Part shown: positions 1 to 6,728 of the stretch, piece after piece
Layout: the number at the start of each line of letters is the position of its first letter
Position numbering within the stretch: position 1 is the first letter of the stretch
From: UBA2402 sp044371005
Lineage (GTDB): Bacteria > Planctomycetota > Phycisphaerae > Phycisphaerales > UBA1924
DNA length: 10,918 nt
Assembly: GCA_044371005.1 (NCBI GenBank)
Contig: JBILUL010000166.1
Location: 1 to 10,918 of the forward strand
Reading direction: 5' to 3'
The notes under the pieces: model-generated
The model's database searches: none
What the model was told of the DNA's origin: nothing
The model's input: the letters and a program-made list of their open reading frames with translations, nothing else
Program-made: the position numbers and the translations under genes

Positions 1-1542
1 GCCGGCGCCACCACGGGCCAGCAGCTTCTCTACGCCCTTGATGAACAGACACGCCGCTATGAGTCTGAGGGCAAGGTCACCAAGTATGAGTTCTGGGAGT
101 TCCTGTGGCCGATCATCGAAGATGGTCGCTGCGTGGGCATCGTCGCCCAGGACATGCGGACGATGCAGATCCGCTCATTCCGCGCTGATGCCGTCATCAT
201 GGCGACCGGCGGCAACGGCCTGGTCTTCGGCAAGAGCACCAACAGCGTCATCTGCAATGGTGCTGCGCTGTCGCGCTGCTACCAGGCTGGTGTGTGGTAT
301 GGCAATCCGGAGATGATCCAGGTGCACCCCACCGCGATCCCCGGTGCCGACAAGCTTCGCCTCATGAGCGAATCGGCACGAGGCGAGGGTGGCCGCGTCT
401 GGGTGCCCCGCAAGAAGGGTGACACTCGCGATCCCAAGTCGATCCCCGAAGCTGAGCGGTACTACTTCCTCGAAGAACGCTACCCCAAGTACGGCAACAT
501 CGTCCCCCGCGACATCGCCACCCGCGAGATCTTCGACATCTGCGTCAACGAGGGCATGGGCGTTGATGGCAAGCAGCAGGTCTACCTCGACCTCACGCAC
601 AAGGACCCCGACTACCTCACCCGCAAGCTCGAAGGCATCCTGGACATCTACGAGAAGTTCGTCGGCGACAACCCGCGCTTCACGCCCATGAAGATCTTCC
701 CCGCCGTGCACTACAGCATGGGCGGCCTGTGGACCCAGTACGTCAAGGGCAGCTACACGCCTGAACTGGCCCGCAAGAAGCACGCCAGCGGCTCGCCCGC
801 CCCGATCGAATACAAGGTCGGCCACGGCATGCAGCTGGGTGCGCCCACCAACATGATGACCAACGTGCCCGGGCTCTACGCCTTCGGCGAAGTCAACTTC
901 GCCTACCACGGCGCGAACCGTCTGGGCGCGAATGCACTTCTCTCGTGCATCTTCGATGGCCTCTTCTGCGGCGTCAGCGTCGCCAACTACGTGCGTGATG
1001 GGGCGCCTTCGAAGGCACCCGCCCACGGCATGGCCTCCACCGTCTTCGATGCCGCCGCGGCGAACGAGAAGGCCAAGATGGACCGCCTCATCTCCACCGT
1101 GGGTCAGGGCACGGGCGACAACAGCTACAACCCGTATGCCATCGGCAAGGAACTGGGCGAGGAAATGACCGCCGGCTGCACCGTGGTCCGCAGCGCTCCG
1201 CGGCTGGCCCAGTGCCTCAACAAGGTGCAGGAGCTCAAGGATCGCTTCTCGAAGGCGACCCTCTCCGACAACGCGGCGTGGACCAACCAGAGTTTCTCCT
1301 ACAGCCGCGCGGTGGGCGACATGGTGCTCATCGCCGAGGCGATGGTGAAGGCAGCCGATATGCGCAAGGAAAGCCGCGGGGCTCACTACCGCACCGACTT
1401 CCCCACCCGCAACGACGATGAGTTCATGAAGTCCAGCGTTGCCAAGTTCGACGCTGCCAGCAAGAGCTCGAGTGTTGAGCTTCATGACATCGATCACTCG
1501 CTGATCCTGCCCGAAGCCCGTACCTACGGCAAGAAGGGCTAA
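1..1542 (+). CDS. sdhA: Succinate dehydrogenase flavoprotein subunit, 5'-truncated
   Basis: SdhA oxidises succinate to fumarate on a covalently bound FAD and passes electrons to SdhB, on the membrane face of complex II. The frame is open from base 1, so the start and the N-terminal FAD-binding glycine motif lie outside; 513 residues are visible. They include GQQLLYALDEQ near the left end, the substrate-site HPTAIPG (His at visible residue 109, nt 325), SARGEGG (Arg at nt 379), VHYSMGG (His at nt 709) and HGANRLGAN (Arg at nt 919). These match the conserved active-site His, Arg, His and Arg of the family. The C-terminal RGAHYRTDFPTRNDDEF block is also present. The sequence resembles the Bacillus-type (B-type) enzyme more than E. 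coli SdhA. Relative to remembered Bacillus SdhA it has extra residues around nt 742-858. sdhB follows after 132 bp, which fits an sdhCAB operon with sdhC upstream. Frd or a related quinol:fumarate reductase is the main alternative. Confidence 0.96.
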   Translation, partial: AGATTGQQLLYALDEQTRRYESEGKVTKYEFWEFLWPIIEDGRCVGIVAQDMRTMQIRSFRADAVIMATGGNGLVFGKSTNSVICNGAALSRCYQAGVWYGNPEMIQVHPTAIPGADKLRLMSESARGEGGRVWVPRKKGDTRDPKSIPEAERYYFLEERYPKYGNIVPRDIATREIFDICVNEGMGVDGKQQVYLDLTHKDPDYLTRKLEGILDIYEKFVGDNPRFTPMKIFPAVHYSMGGLWTQYVKGSYTPELARKKHASGSPAPIEYKVGHGMQLGAPTNMMTNVPGLYAFGEVNFAYHGANRLGANALLSCIFDGLFCGVSVANYVRDGAPSKAPAHGMASTVFDAAAANEKAKMDRLISTVGQGTGDNSYNPYAIGKELGEEMTAGCTVVRSAPRLAQCLNKVQELKDRFSKATLSDNAAWTNQSFSYSRAVGDMVLIAEAMVKAADMRKESRGAHYRTDFPTRNDDEFMKSSVAKFDAASKSSSVELHDIDHSLILPEARTYGKKG

Positions 1543-1674
1543 TCCCCCTCCCCACCCGTCCCCGATCCCCGCCTTCCATACACGCCTCTCTCTCAATCAC
1601 GTTTCACCAGATCGCCGGAGCGGCATCCACTGGCCTTTCCGGTTCGAAGTCAAGACAGCAGCGAGTCACCAGCC

Positions 1675-2523
1675 ATGTCTACAGCAACGATCACCGACCC
1701 CGCCGCGGCACAGCGTGCGGCGAATCGCAAGAACGCCAAGGCCGGCCGCAGTGTCATCTTCCGCATCAAGCGGTGCGAGGGCCCGGGCAAGGCCAGCCGC
1801 TGGGAAGAGTTCAAGGTACCGATTCCTTCGGGCGCGAATGTCATTTCGTGCCTGCAGTACATCGCCGCGAACCCGACGACGGTGCAGGGGCAGAAGTCAA
1901 CGCCGGTGGTGTGGGACAGTGGCTGTCTTGAGGAAGTCTGCGGCGCGTGCACGATGGTGATCAATGGCCGCGTGCGTCAGAGCTGTTCGGCGCTGATCGA
2001 TGACTACGCCCCGCAGGAGGGCGATGTCATGGTGCTTGAGCCGATGAGCAAGTTCCCGATCGTCCGCGACCTGTGGGTTGATCGCTCGCGTCTGTTCCAT
2101 AACCTCAAGCGTGTGAAGGCCTGGGTGCCCATCGACGGCACCTACGACCTGGGCGCGGGCCCGCGCGAGCAGCCCGAATCACAGGCCACCCGCTACAAGC
2201 TCAGCGAATGCATGAGCTGTGGCTGCTGCCTCGAAGCGTGCCCGCAGTTCAATGTCGAAGAGAATCAGGCTGCGTGGGATACTTCGTTCATTGGCGCACA
2301 TGCGATCAGCCAGGCCCGCCTCTTCAATGAGCATGGCACGGGCCAGATCCTCAAGGACGATCGCCTTGATGTGCTGATGGCCAAGGGCGGCGTGAACGAC
2401 TGCGGCAATGCGCAGAACTGCGTGAAGGTGTGCCCCAAGCACATCCCGCTCACCGAGAGCATCGCCGCGATTGGGCGTGCGGTGACCATCCACAGCCTCA
2501 AGAAGTTCTTCAGGGGCGGATGA
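1675..2523 (+). CDS. sdhB: Succinate dehydrogenase iron-sulfur subunit
   Basis: SdhB carries electrons from the SdhA flavin to the quinone site through three Fe-S clusters. The protein has 282 residues. The N-terminal ferredoxin-like domain holds the [2Fe-2S] ligands Cys84, Cys89, Cys92 (CLEEVCGAC) and Cys104. The C-terminal domain has CMSCGCCLEACP (Cys179, 182, 185, 189) and the block with Cys243, Cys249 and Cys253. By analogy with E. coli SdhB, 179/182/185/253 would hold [4Fe-4S] and 189/243/249 [3Fe-4S]. VRDLWVDRSR and KAWVPIDGTYDLG are hallmarks of the Bacillus-type subunit. The ATG is preceded by no strong Shine-Dalgarno, and the first 25 residues form an extra tail before the conserved strand. 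The 132-bp spacer after sdhA is pyrimidine-rich and shows no clear terminator, so cotranscription with sdhA is likely. Confidence 0.96.
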   Translation: MSTATITDPAAAQRAANRKNAKAGRSVIFRIKRCEGPGKASRWEEFKVPIPSGANVISCLQYIAANPTTVQGQKSTPVVWDSGCLEEVCGACTMVINGRVRQSCSALIDDYAPQEGDVMVLEPMSKFPIVRDLWVDRSRLFHNLKRVKAWVPIDGTYDLGAGPREQPESQATRYKLSECMSCGCCLEACPQFNVEENQAAWDTSFIGAHAISQARLFNEHGTGQILKDDRLDVLMAKGGVNDCGNAQNCVKVCPKHIPLTESIAAIGRAVTIHSLKKFFRGG

Positions 2524-2558
2524 GCCCAAAGAGTGACGCCACTGACTCCGCTTGAAAT

Positions 2559-2599
2559 GGCACGTAGCAGACCGGCTTTGCGGGCTGCTGCGTGCTTCC
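2559..2599. repeat. REP-like hairpin, copy 1
   Basis: GCACGTAGCAG (2560-2570) pairs with CTGCTGCGTGC (2585-2595), an 11-bp stem with one G-U position and a 14-nt loop. The element lies 36 bp after the sdhB stop. An inverted copy of both stem arms occurs at 2639-2675, so the two hairpins form a head-to-head pair like the REP doublets called BIMEs. I infer the REP comparison from structure only; no REP-associated transposase gene is in the window. Confidence 0.7.
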
Positions 2600-2730
2600 C
2601 ACCCGGGGCGGAGTGGTTCACGATGGACGCGTCTTCAAGGAAGCACGCAGCAGCCCCGATCGGCTGCTACGTGCCAGATCGGATGAGGGCGGTTGCGTGC
2701 ATCCCAGCCGGTCCGGAGTCTTGTGGACGC
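2589..2730 (+). repeat. Diverged direct repeat around the hairpin pair
   Basis: The segment 2589-2630 (TGCGTGCTTCCCACCCGG, then CGGAGT and ending TGGACGC) recurs in diverged, slightly shorter form at 2694-2730 (TGCGTGCATCCCAGCCGG, then CGGAGT and ending TGGACGC). TTGAAATG also occurs twice, at 2552-2559 and 2734-2741. GACTCCG (2544-2550) and CGGAGTC (2714-2720) form an outer inverted pair. The pattern suggests a repeated unit that duplicated and decayed. The alignment was made by eye and includes small gaps. Confidence 0.5.
2639..2675. repeat. REP-like hairpin, copy 2 (inverted)
   Basis: GCACGCAGCAGCC (2643-2655) faces GGCTGCTACGTGC (2662-2674) across a 6-nt loop, a 13-position stem with one mismatch. 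It is the reverse complement of copy 1 in its arms: 2639-2655 matches 2583-2599 over 17 bases, and 2664-2675 matches 2559-2570 over 12 bases, both without mismatch. Only the loop sequence differs. Preserved stems with a changed loop suggest that the folded structure is what is maintained. Confidence 0.72.
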
Positions 2731-2749
2731 ACTTTGAAATGCCAGCACC

Positions 2750-2785
2750 TCGTGCCGGATTTCCAATGTCCATGATCCGGCACGA
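2750..2785. repeat. Perfect 11-bp stem-loop
   Basis: TCGTGCCGGAT (2750-2760) is exactly complementary to ATCCGGCACGA (2775-2785), with a 14-nt loop. A further short inverted pair, GGCACG (2779-2784) and CGTGCC (2803-2808), overlaps its right arm. It shares the GCAC/GTGC theme of the upstream hairpins but is not a copy of them. It has no T-tract on either side, so an intrinsic terminator is not supported. Confidence 0.6.
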
Positions 2786-2990
2786 CTGATCGTCCATGCG
2801 AGCGTGCCTGAGCGAGGCCGACACGGCGTTGCGGCATCGCGGGCGGAGGTGACGAGCAACAACCCGGCCTCCCCGTGCTCGATGCAACCGCCCCCTCATC
2901 CCCGCTCAGCTCCGCCCCCCTCGTCCCGCCCTTACACTTGGCTCCAGAGCAGCCTCCACGGTCGCTCCAAGTTCGGACGAGGAACCATTC

Positions 2991-4244
2991 GTGTCACACC
3001 GCCCCCCGGCCACCAAGTTCATCTTTCTGACGCTGTTGCTTGATGTGCTGGGCTTCGGGCTCATCATCCCGGTGGCACCGCGACTCGTGCAGAACCTTCA
3101 GGGCGGCAGCGAAGAAGCCGCGGCGACCACCGTAGGACTTCTGGCCGCCACCTACGCTGCCATGCAGCTTCTCTTCTCGCCCATCCTCGGGGCCCTTTCC
3201 GACCGATTCGGCCGCCGCAGCGTGCTTCTGGTCTCCCTCTTTGGCTCAGGGCTTGACTACATCGCTCTGGCTCTCTCCCCCACCATCGCCTTCCTCTTCA
3301 TCACCCGCGCCATCAACGGCATCTCGGGCGCGAGCATCACCGTCGCCACCGCCTACATCGCGGATGTCACGCCCCCGGATAAGCGAGCGGGAGCCTACGG
3401 CATGATGGGGGCGGCGTTCGGCATCGGATTCGTCCTGGGCCCGCTGATGGGCGGCGTTCTGGGCAACATGGACATCCACTATCCCTTCTATGCCGCGGCG
3501 GCATTGACGTTCCTCAACTGGATCTACGGCCTCATGGTCCTGCCCGAGTCTCTGCCCGCCGAGCGCCGTGCCCCATTCAAGATCTCGCGTGCCAACCCGA
3601 TCGGCGCCTTTGCCGGACTCGGCCGATACCCGCTCGTCGCCGGCCTCGCCGCGGCTGCCTTCTTCGCCAATCTCGCACAGTTCGGCCTCCACGCGACCTG
3701 GGTTCTCTACACCGGCCACCGCTACGACTGGAAGCCCCTGGATGTTGGACTCTCCCTTTCGGTCGTCGGCATCGGAGCTGCGATCGTTCAAGGCGGTCTT
3801 GCCCGGAAGATCATTCCCTGGCTTGGCGAGAAGAACTCGATCCTGCTGGGGCTGCTTATTGGCATCGCCGCGTACATCGGATATGGTGCGGCATCCGAAG
3901 GCTGGATGATTTACATCGTCATCGCGTACGCCACCCTGGGAGGCATCGCGCAGCCCGCTGCCCAGTCGCTCATCACCCGCACCGTGCTGCCCACGGAACA
4001 GGGTGCCACGCAAGGCGCGCTCACCGGCCTCCAGAGCCTCGCGAACATCCTGGGGCCCCTGATCGGCACCGCGGCATTCAGCTACTCGGTCCTGCCGGAT
4101 GCGCCCGTTCACCTTGATGGGCTTACCTTCTTTGTCGGCGCGGGGCTTGCGGCCATCGGATGGATGATTGCTGCGTACTCACTTGCTCGCTGGAACACAC
4201 CCAGACCTGCGGGTGAAACCTCGAATCTCAAATCTGAAATTTGA
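2991..4244 (+). CDS. MFS drug exporter of the TetA-like (DHA1) group
   Basis: This 417-residue protein is a 12-helix inner-membrane antiporter of the major facilitator superfamily. It starts at GTG, supported by GAGGA at 2979-2983 with a 7-nt spacer. It follows the TetA plan closely: Asp18 in helix 1 (LLLDVLGFGLIIPV), motif A GALSDRFGRR at 67-76, Asp89 in helix 3 (GLDY), motif C with GFVLGPLMGG at 146-155, LPES at 184-187, SEGWM near 302, and a C-terminal QGALTGLQSLANILGPLIG block (341-359). Compared from memory with TetA(B), the positions of His257 and Asp285, needed for tetracycline/proton antiport, appear to be Ala/Ile and Gly291. The substrate is therefore probably not tetracycline. The last codons and the stop lie inside a palindrome, so the C-terminal tail (TSNLKSEI) was probably altered by its arrival. 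Family assignment is firm; substrate is unknown. Confidence 0.9.
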   Translation: MSHRPPATKFIFLTLLLDVLGFGLIIPVAPRLVQNLQGGSEEAAATTVGLLAATYAAMQLLFSPILGALSDRFGRRSVLLVSLFGSGLDYIALALSPTIAFLFITRAINGISGASITVATAYIADVTPPDKRAGAYGMMGAAFGIGFVLGPLMGGVLGNMDIHYPFYAAAALTFLNWIYGLMVLPESLPAERRAPFKISRANPIGAFAGLGRYPLVAGLAAAAFFANLAQFGLHATWVLYTGHRYDWKPLDVGLSLSVVGIGAAIVQGGLARKIIPWLGEKNSILLGLLIGIAAYIGYGAASEGWMIYIVIAYATLGGIAQPAAQSLITRTVLPTEQGATQGALTGLQSLANILGPLIGTAAFSYSVLPDAPVHLDGLTFFVGAGLAAIGWMIAAYSLARWNTPRPAGETSNLKSEI

Positions 4245-4261
4245 AATTTCAGATTTGAGAT
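4225..4261. repeat. 37-bp AT-rich palindrome over the MFS stop codon
   Basis: ATCTCAAATCTGAAATTT (4225-4242) and AAATTTCAGATTTGAGAT (4244-4261) are perfect 18-bp reverse complements around a single central G at 4243. The MFS stop TGA occupies 4242-4244, in the exact centre. The block is far poorer in GC than its surroundings and has a seven-base rhythm (AT, pyrimidine, T, C or G, A, then A or G). No T-run follows, so it is not a standard intrinsic terminator, although RNA from either strand would fold into a very stable rod. It could be a small mobile or dispersed palindrome. I cannot test for other copies. Confidence 0.85.
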
Positions 4262-4319
4262 AGCCGAAGTCCTCTTTGTATTGTCTGTCTTTCGTTTTCA
4301 TTCTCGCGAACTCTCCGCC

Positions 4320-5165
4320 ATGAAACATCACCTCCTGCTTCTTGCCGCGTTGCCGTTTCTTTCTGGCTGTGTCTTTTCTGACATCCGCGATCAGGTGGTT
4401 GTCGCCAATACGGGGCTCACGAAGGTCGATACCCAGCTGGGCGAGACCAACAAGCGTCTGACCGAGGTCGAGACGGGTCTGGCACGCCTTGATCGCACCA
4501 ACGACCTGATCGGCAACGTTGAATCGGGCCTGGGACGCATCGACCGCACGAACGATTCACTGGGCCTTCTGGAGCGGCAGCTCAACACGCTCGACTCCAT
4601 GAACAAGTCGATGGTGCGGCTTGACCAGCATCTGGCCGGGCTTCGCAAGAGCCTCAACAGCATCGACAGTCTGCTCCCGTTCATGGACATCGGCAGCGGT
4701 GATGTGTCTGAACCCGCCGAGGCGGCGGTGGCTGAGGCGGGCTCGCCCGCGGACGCCGGGGCTTCGCCGACCGATGCCACGGCCAGCGCCACCACTTCCA
4801 CCACGGATGCCGCTGCACCTGCCACGCGCAGCCGGCCTGATCCGCTCGTGGGCGTCTGGATCGCCGAGTTCCCGACCCGCGACCACGCCTTCGTGCTGCT
4901 GGCCAACGGCACCTTCGTGCGAGCCGAAGTGAACCACCTGCTGACCCGCGGCACGTGGAAAAAGGATGGCGATGAGTACGTCTTCACCAGCGAACCACGC
5001 CAGGTCGCCAAGCCTGAGAGCACGGCGGCAACCTCCGCAACGTCCGCAGCAGCTGCAGCAGCGCCGGCTGAACCCGTCGTCACCCGCGTCAAGACCATTG
5101 CCATCATGGGCCGCAATGCCTCGTTCGAGGTGAACGGTGCCCTGGTCATCTACACCAAGCGCTGA
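4320..5165 (+). CDS. Putative lipoprotein with coiled-coil repeats and a small C-terminal domain
   Basis: I do not recognise the family. I start it at the ATG at 4320 rather than 4281, because this gives a typical lipoprotein signal: MKHH, a hydrophobic stretch, and lipobox LSGC with Cys17. The mature 265 residues should be attached to a membrane. Residues 28-118 look like a coiled coil. Within them, a 17-residue unit repeats from residues 51, 68, 85 and 102; the first two are the most alike (ETGLARLDRTND and ESGLGRIDRTND). Residues 129-175 are an Ala/Thr/Asp-rich linker. The C-terminal part (175-281: LVGVWIAEF, LLANGTFV, GTWKKDGDEYVF) resembles small beta-barrel, lipocalin-like domains with GxW and GTW motifs, interrupted by an Ala/Thr-rich insert at 235-250. 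A spacer or envelope-tethering role is possible but unproven. No strong Shine-Dalgarno is visible. The gene converges on the minus-strand gene ending at 5172. Confidence 0.78.
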   Translation: MKHHLLLLAALPFLSGCVFSDIRDQVVVANTGLTKVDTQLGETNKRLTEVETGLARLDRTNDLIGNVESGLGRIDRTNDSLGLLERQLNTLDSMNKSMVRLDQHLAGLRKSLNSIDSLLPFMDIGSGDVSEPAEAAVAEAGSPADAGASPTDATASATTSTTDAAAPATRSRPDPLVGVWIAEFPTRDHAFVLLANGTFVRAEVNHLLTRGTWKKDGDEYVFTSEPRQVAKPESTAATSATSAAAAAAPAEPVVTRVKTIAIMGRNASFEVNGALVIYTKR

Positions 5166-5171
5166 GAGAAC

Positions 5172-5462
5172 TCAGGCCTGCGTCACCCACAAAATGACGC
5201 TGAACATCACAGCGGCCACCACGACCATGCAGCCACCGATGCCGCAGGCGTGCCAGGGCATCTCATGCGCCATCGCAATGAAGCCGCCGATGACCCCGAT
5301 GCCGGCAGAGATTGCCAGAATGATCAGTTGATTCCGGATGCGCTGAGCCTGCGCGGGAGAACTGTTCGCACAACCCGCTGTCAGCAGCACTGCGAGCAGC
5401 AAATGCGACAGGATACCTGCGCCCATCCCGGCGATGGCGCTCAGGGTCGAAAGCAGTGTCAT
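5172..5462 (-). CDS. Small membrane protein, unknown function
   Basis: This 96-residue protein is predicted by eye to have three membrane helices, about residues 7-31, 45-65 and 72-93. The only charged stretch is AQRIRNQ (39-45), between helices 1 and 2. LLTAGC near residue 31 resembles a lipobox, but the N-terminus lacks positive charge, so I read it as a helix end. The ATG at 5462 is supported by GGAGGT on the minus strand (5466-5471), close to the start. The gene is last in a same-strand series and lies 79 bp after the previous gene. Its stop is 6 bp from the convergent lipoprotein gene, with no obvious shared terminator. I recognise no family. Confidence 0.72.
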   Translation of the reverse strand: MTLLSTLSAIAGMGAGILSHLLLAVLLTAGCANSSPAQAQRIRNQLIILAISAGIGVIGGFIAMAHEMPWHACGIGGCMVVVAAVMFSVILWVTQA

Positions 5463-5541
5463 GGCACCTCCACAGGAAGCGGGGTGTCACCAGCAATCAG
5501 CTGTTGCGTGAGGCGTGTTGGTTCTGATTCAACGCGAGTGT

Positions 5542-6117
5542 TCATGCGCCACCACCTGAGGGGGATGCGCCGCCCGCAAAGTACACGGCGGCCCACGCCG
5601 CGAGCACCCATCCGCCCACGGCGCCGATGACCAGAATCAATGCGGTCAGTCGCACCACGTGATGCTGCCCTGCCGCGGCGGGGTCCATCCACGCCAGCAT
5701 CAGGATGAACCCCTGAAGCACCAGAGGCAGCAGAACACCTGGAATCGCGGCCAAAGGCTGCGCCATCGTCAGTCGCTCCAGCCATGCACCAAACGCGCCC
5801 GCCATGGCGAAGGCAAGCCCGATACCGACCAGAGTGACCAGTGCGTACACCACTGGCGATGCGAGGCCGATCCACTGGAACACGCCGCGGGCGGTGAGGC
5901 ACCAGAGCGCCAGGAGGGTCACGATCCACGCAACAATTGCTGCGAGAATGGGTGTTGCGGTTGCCATCGCATCCGGTCCTCCTGGTGCGCGCCCGGTGAA
6001 GAACTCCGTCGAGAGTGCCACCAGCAGCGTGCACAGGAATGCAGCCAGGATCAGAATGGTGATGAGGATGGAAAGGAACATGCGGCGGAATCCTTCAGAG
6101 GACGTGGAACGACTCAC
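5542..6117 (-). CDS. Multi-pass membrane protein, unknown function
   Basis: The 191-residue protein has about five hydrophobic helices, near residues 13-37, 53-76, 84-113, 123-145 and 155-182, and a glycine-rich C-terminus. I recognise no family. Two starts are plausible. The GTG at 6117 overlaps the stop of the upstream gene as GTGA (6114-6117), suggesting translational coupling, and has GGAG four bases upstream. The ATG at 6081 (codon 13, just before helix 1) has AAGGA (6091-6095) with a 9-nt spacer and would give 179 residues. The N-terminal SEGFRR before helix 1 suggests a cytoplasmic N-terminus. The tight overlap ties this gene to the soluble protein encoded just upstream. Confidence 0.75.
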   Translation of the reverse strand: MSRSTSSEGFRRMFLSILITILILAAFLCTLLVALSTEFFTGRAPGGPDAMATATPILAAIVAWIVTLLALWCLTARGVFQWIGLASPVVYALVTLVGIGLAFAMAGAFGAWLERLTMAQPLAAIPGVLLPLVLQGFILMLAWMDPAAAGQHHVVRLTALILVIGAVGGWVLAAWAAVYFAGGASPSGGGA

Positions 6118-6665
6118 CGTGCTCCAAAGGTGGGATCAAACTCGACATGGGCCGGGGGCACCTCATCTGGCGGATACACAGGGATCAGCCGCTCCATTAC
6201 CTGACGCGTCAGAGGCTGCTCGCGCCCGAGGCGCACCTCGCCGCATGCAAAGATGATCTGCGACAGATCACCCGCAAGGAAGATTGCCCCCTGAAGGCGA
6301 TTGAACCCCTTGGATTCGAGCGAGGCGGCCAGCGAGGCATGTACGTGCGTGCTGCATCGGGTGGCATCGCCCGCCGCGGCGGCCCTCGCCGCGGCACAGG
6401 CTTCTTCACAGGCCTCGACGATGAAGGTGAGAATGCCCGGCGGGTACGGAAGCTGCGGCACATTGAATGCCGGTGCTTCGCCGCCCAGTGCACACCGCTC
6501 GACGGCATCGCACGAAGCGATCAGCCCAGCACGGACGGCTTCGTGCCCACCGCCGGCGAGCCAGAGCGTGGCCCGCCGTGCAAGGCGCGAGGCCAGCAGG
6601 ACGCGCGCGAAGATCGGGAGGGATTCAATGTCGGCCGCCGCGGTTTTGAGCAGTGCTTGACTCAT
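6114..6665 (-). CDS. Soluble protein of unknown function, coupled to membrane genes
   Basis: The 183-residue protein has no signal peptide and no membrane helix. It appears mostly helical and Ala-rich (for example EACEEACAAARAAAAGD near 85-101), with several cysteines spread through it. The C-terminal end is Pro-rich (LIPVYPPDEVPPAH). I cannot assign a family or catalytic motif. The ATG at 6665 has no strong Shine-Dalgarno, but the frame is long, runs without a break, and ends in a 4-base overlap with the next gene. It lies 63 bp after the upstream membrane gene. Being the only soluble product among three membrane proteins suggests a cytoplasmic partner of the membrane components; this is inference from arrangement. 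Confidence 0.75.
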   Translation of the reverse strand: MSQALLKTAAADIESLPIFARVLLASRLARRATLWLAGGGHEAVRAGLIASCDAVERCALGGEAPAFNVPQLPYPPGILTFIVEACEEACAAARAAAAGDATRCSTHVHASLAASLESKGFNRLQGAIFLAGDLSQIIFACGEVRLGREQPLTRQVMERLIPVYPPDEVPPAHVEFDPTFGAR

Positions 6666-6728
6666 GGAAAGGCCATCTGAAGTGGCGTCCGCACGCCCAG
6701 GATTGAAGAGACTCCGAGTCGATGCCGT

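Larger units (their letters stand above)
2524..2990. other. Gene-free interval with hairpin repeats and a C-rich tract
   Basis: I see no credible gene in these 467 bp; the short open frames here have no recognisable protein content and cross the hairpins. The left half (about 2544-2808) is packed with inverted and direct repeats, described separately. The right half, about 2860-2940, is strongly C-rich on the plus strand. The last 15 bases carry the ribosome binding site of the MFS gene. The promoter for that gene should lie here, but I cannot point to convincing -35 and -10 boxes. The hairpins could also end sdhB transcription, although none has a following T-tract. Confidence 0.7.

Noticed and set aside
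175..1596. Long minus-strand open frame opposite sdhA
   Set aside because: It is antisense to a clear sdhA, is rich in Gly, Val, Ala, His and Arg without a recognisable domain, and is a usual by-product of GC-rich codon use.
2533..2789. Small open frames on the plus strand in the sdhB-MFS gap
   Set aside because: They run through the hairpin repeats, carry no good ribosome site and show no protein-like pattern.
2544..2808. CRISPR-like array
   Set aside because: The repeats are inverted and diverged, few in number and without regular spacers.
3246..4112. Minus-strand frame opposite the MFS gene
   Set aside because: Its Arg/Gly/Asp/Glu-rich composition is a shadow of the exporter's codons.
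5459..6034. Minus-strand frame overlapping the 5-helix membrane gene
   Set aside because: It is Arg/Gly/His-rich with no membrane segments and lies in another frame of a convincing membrane protein gene.
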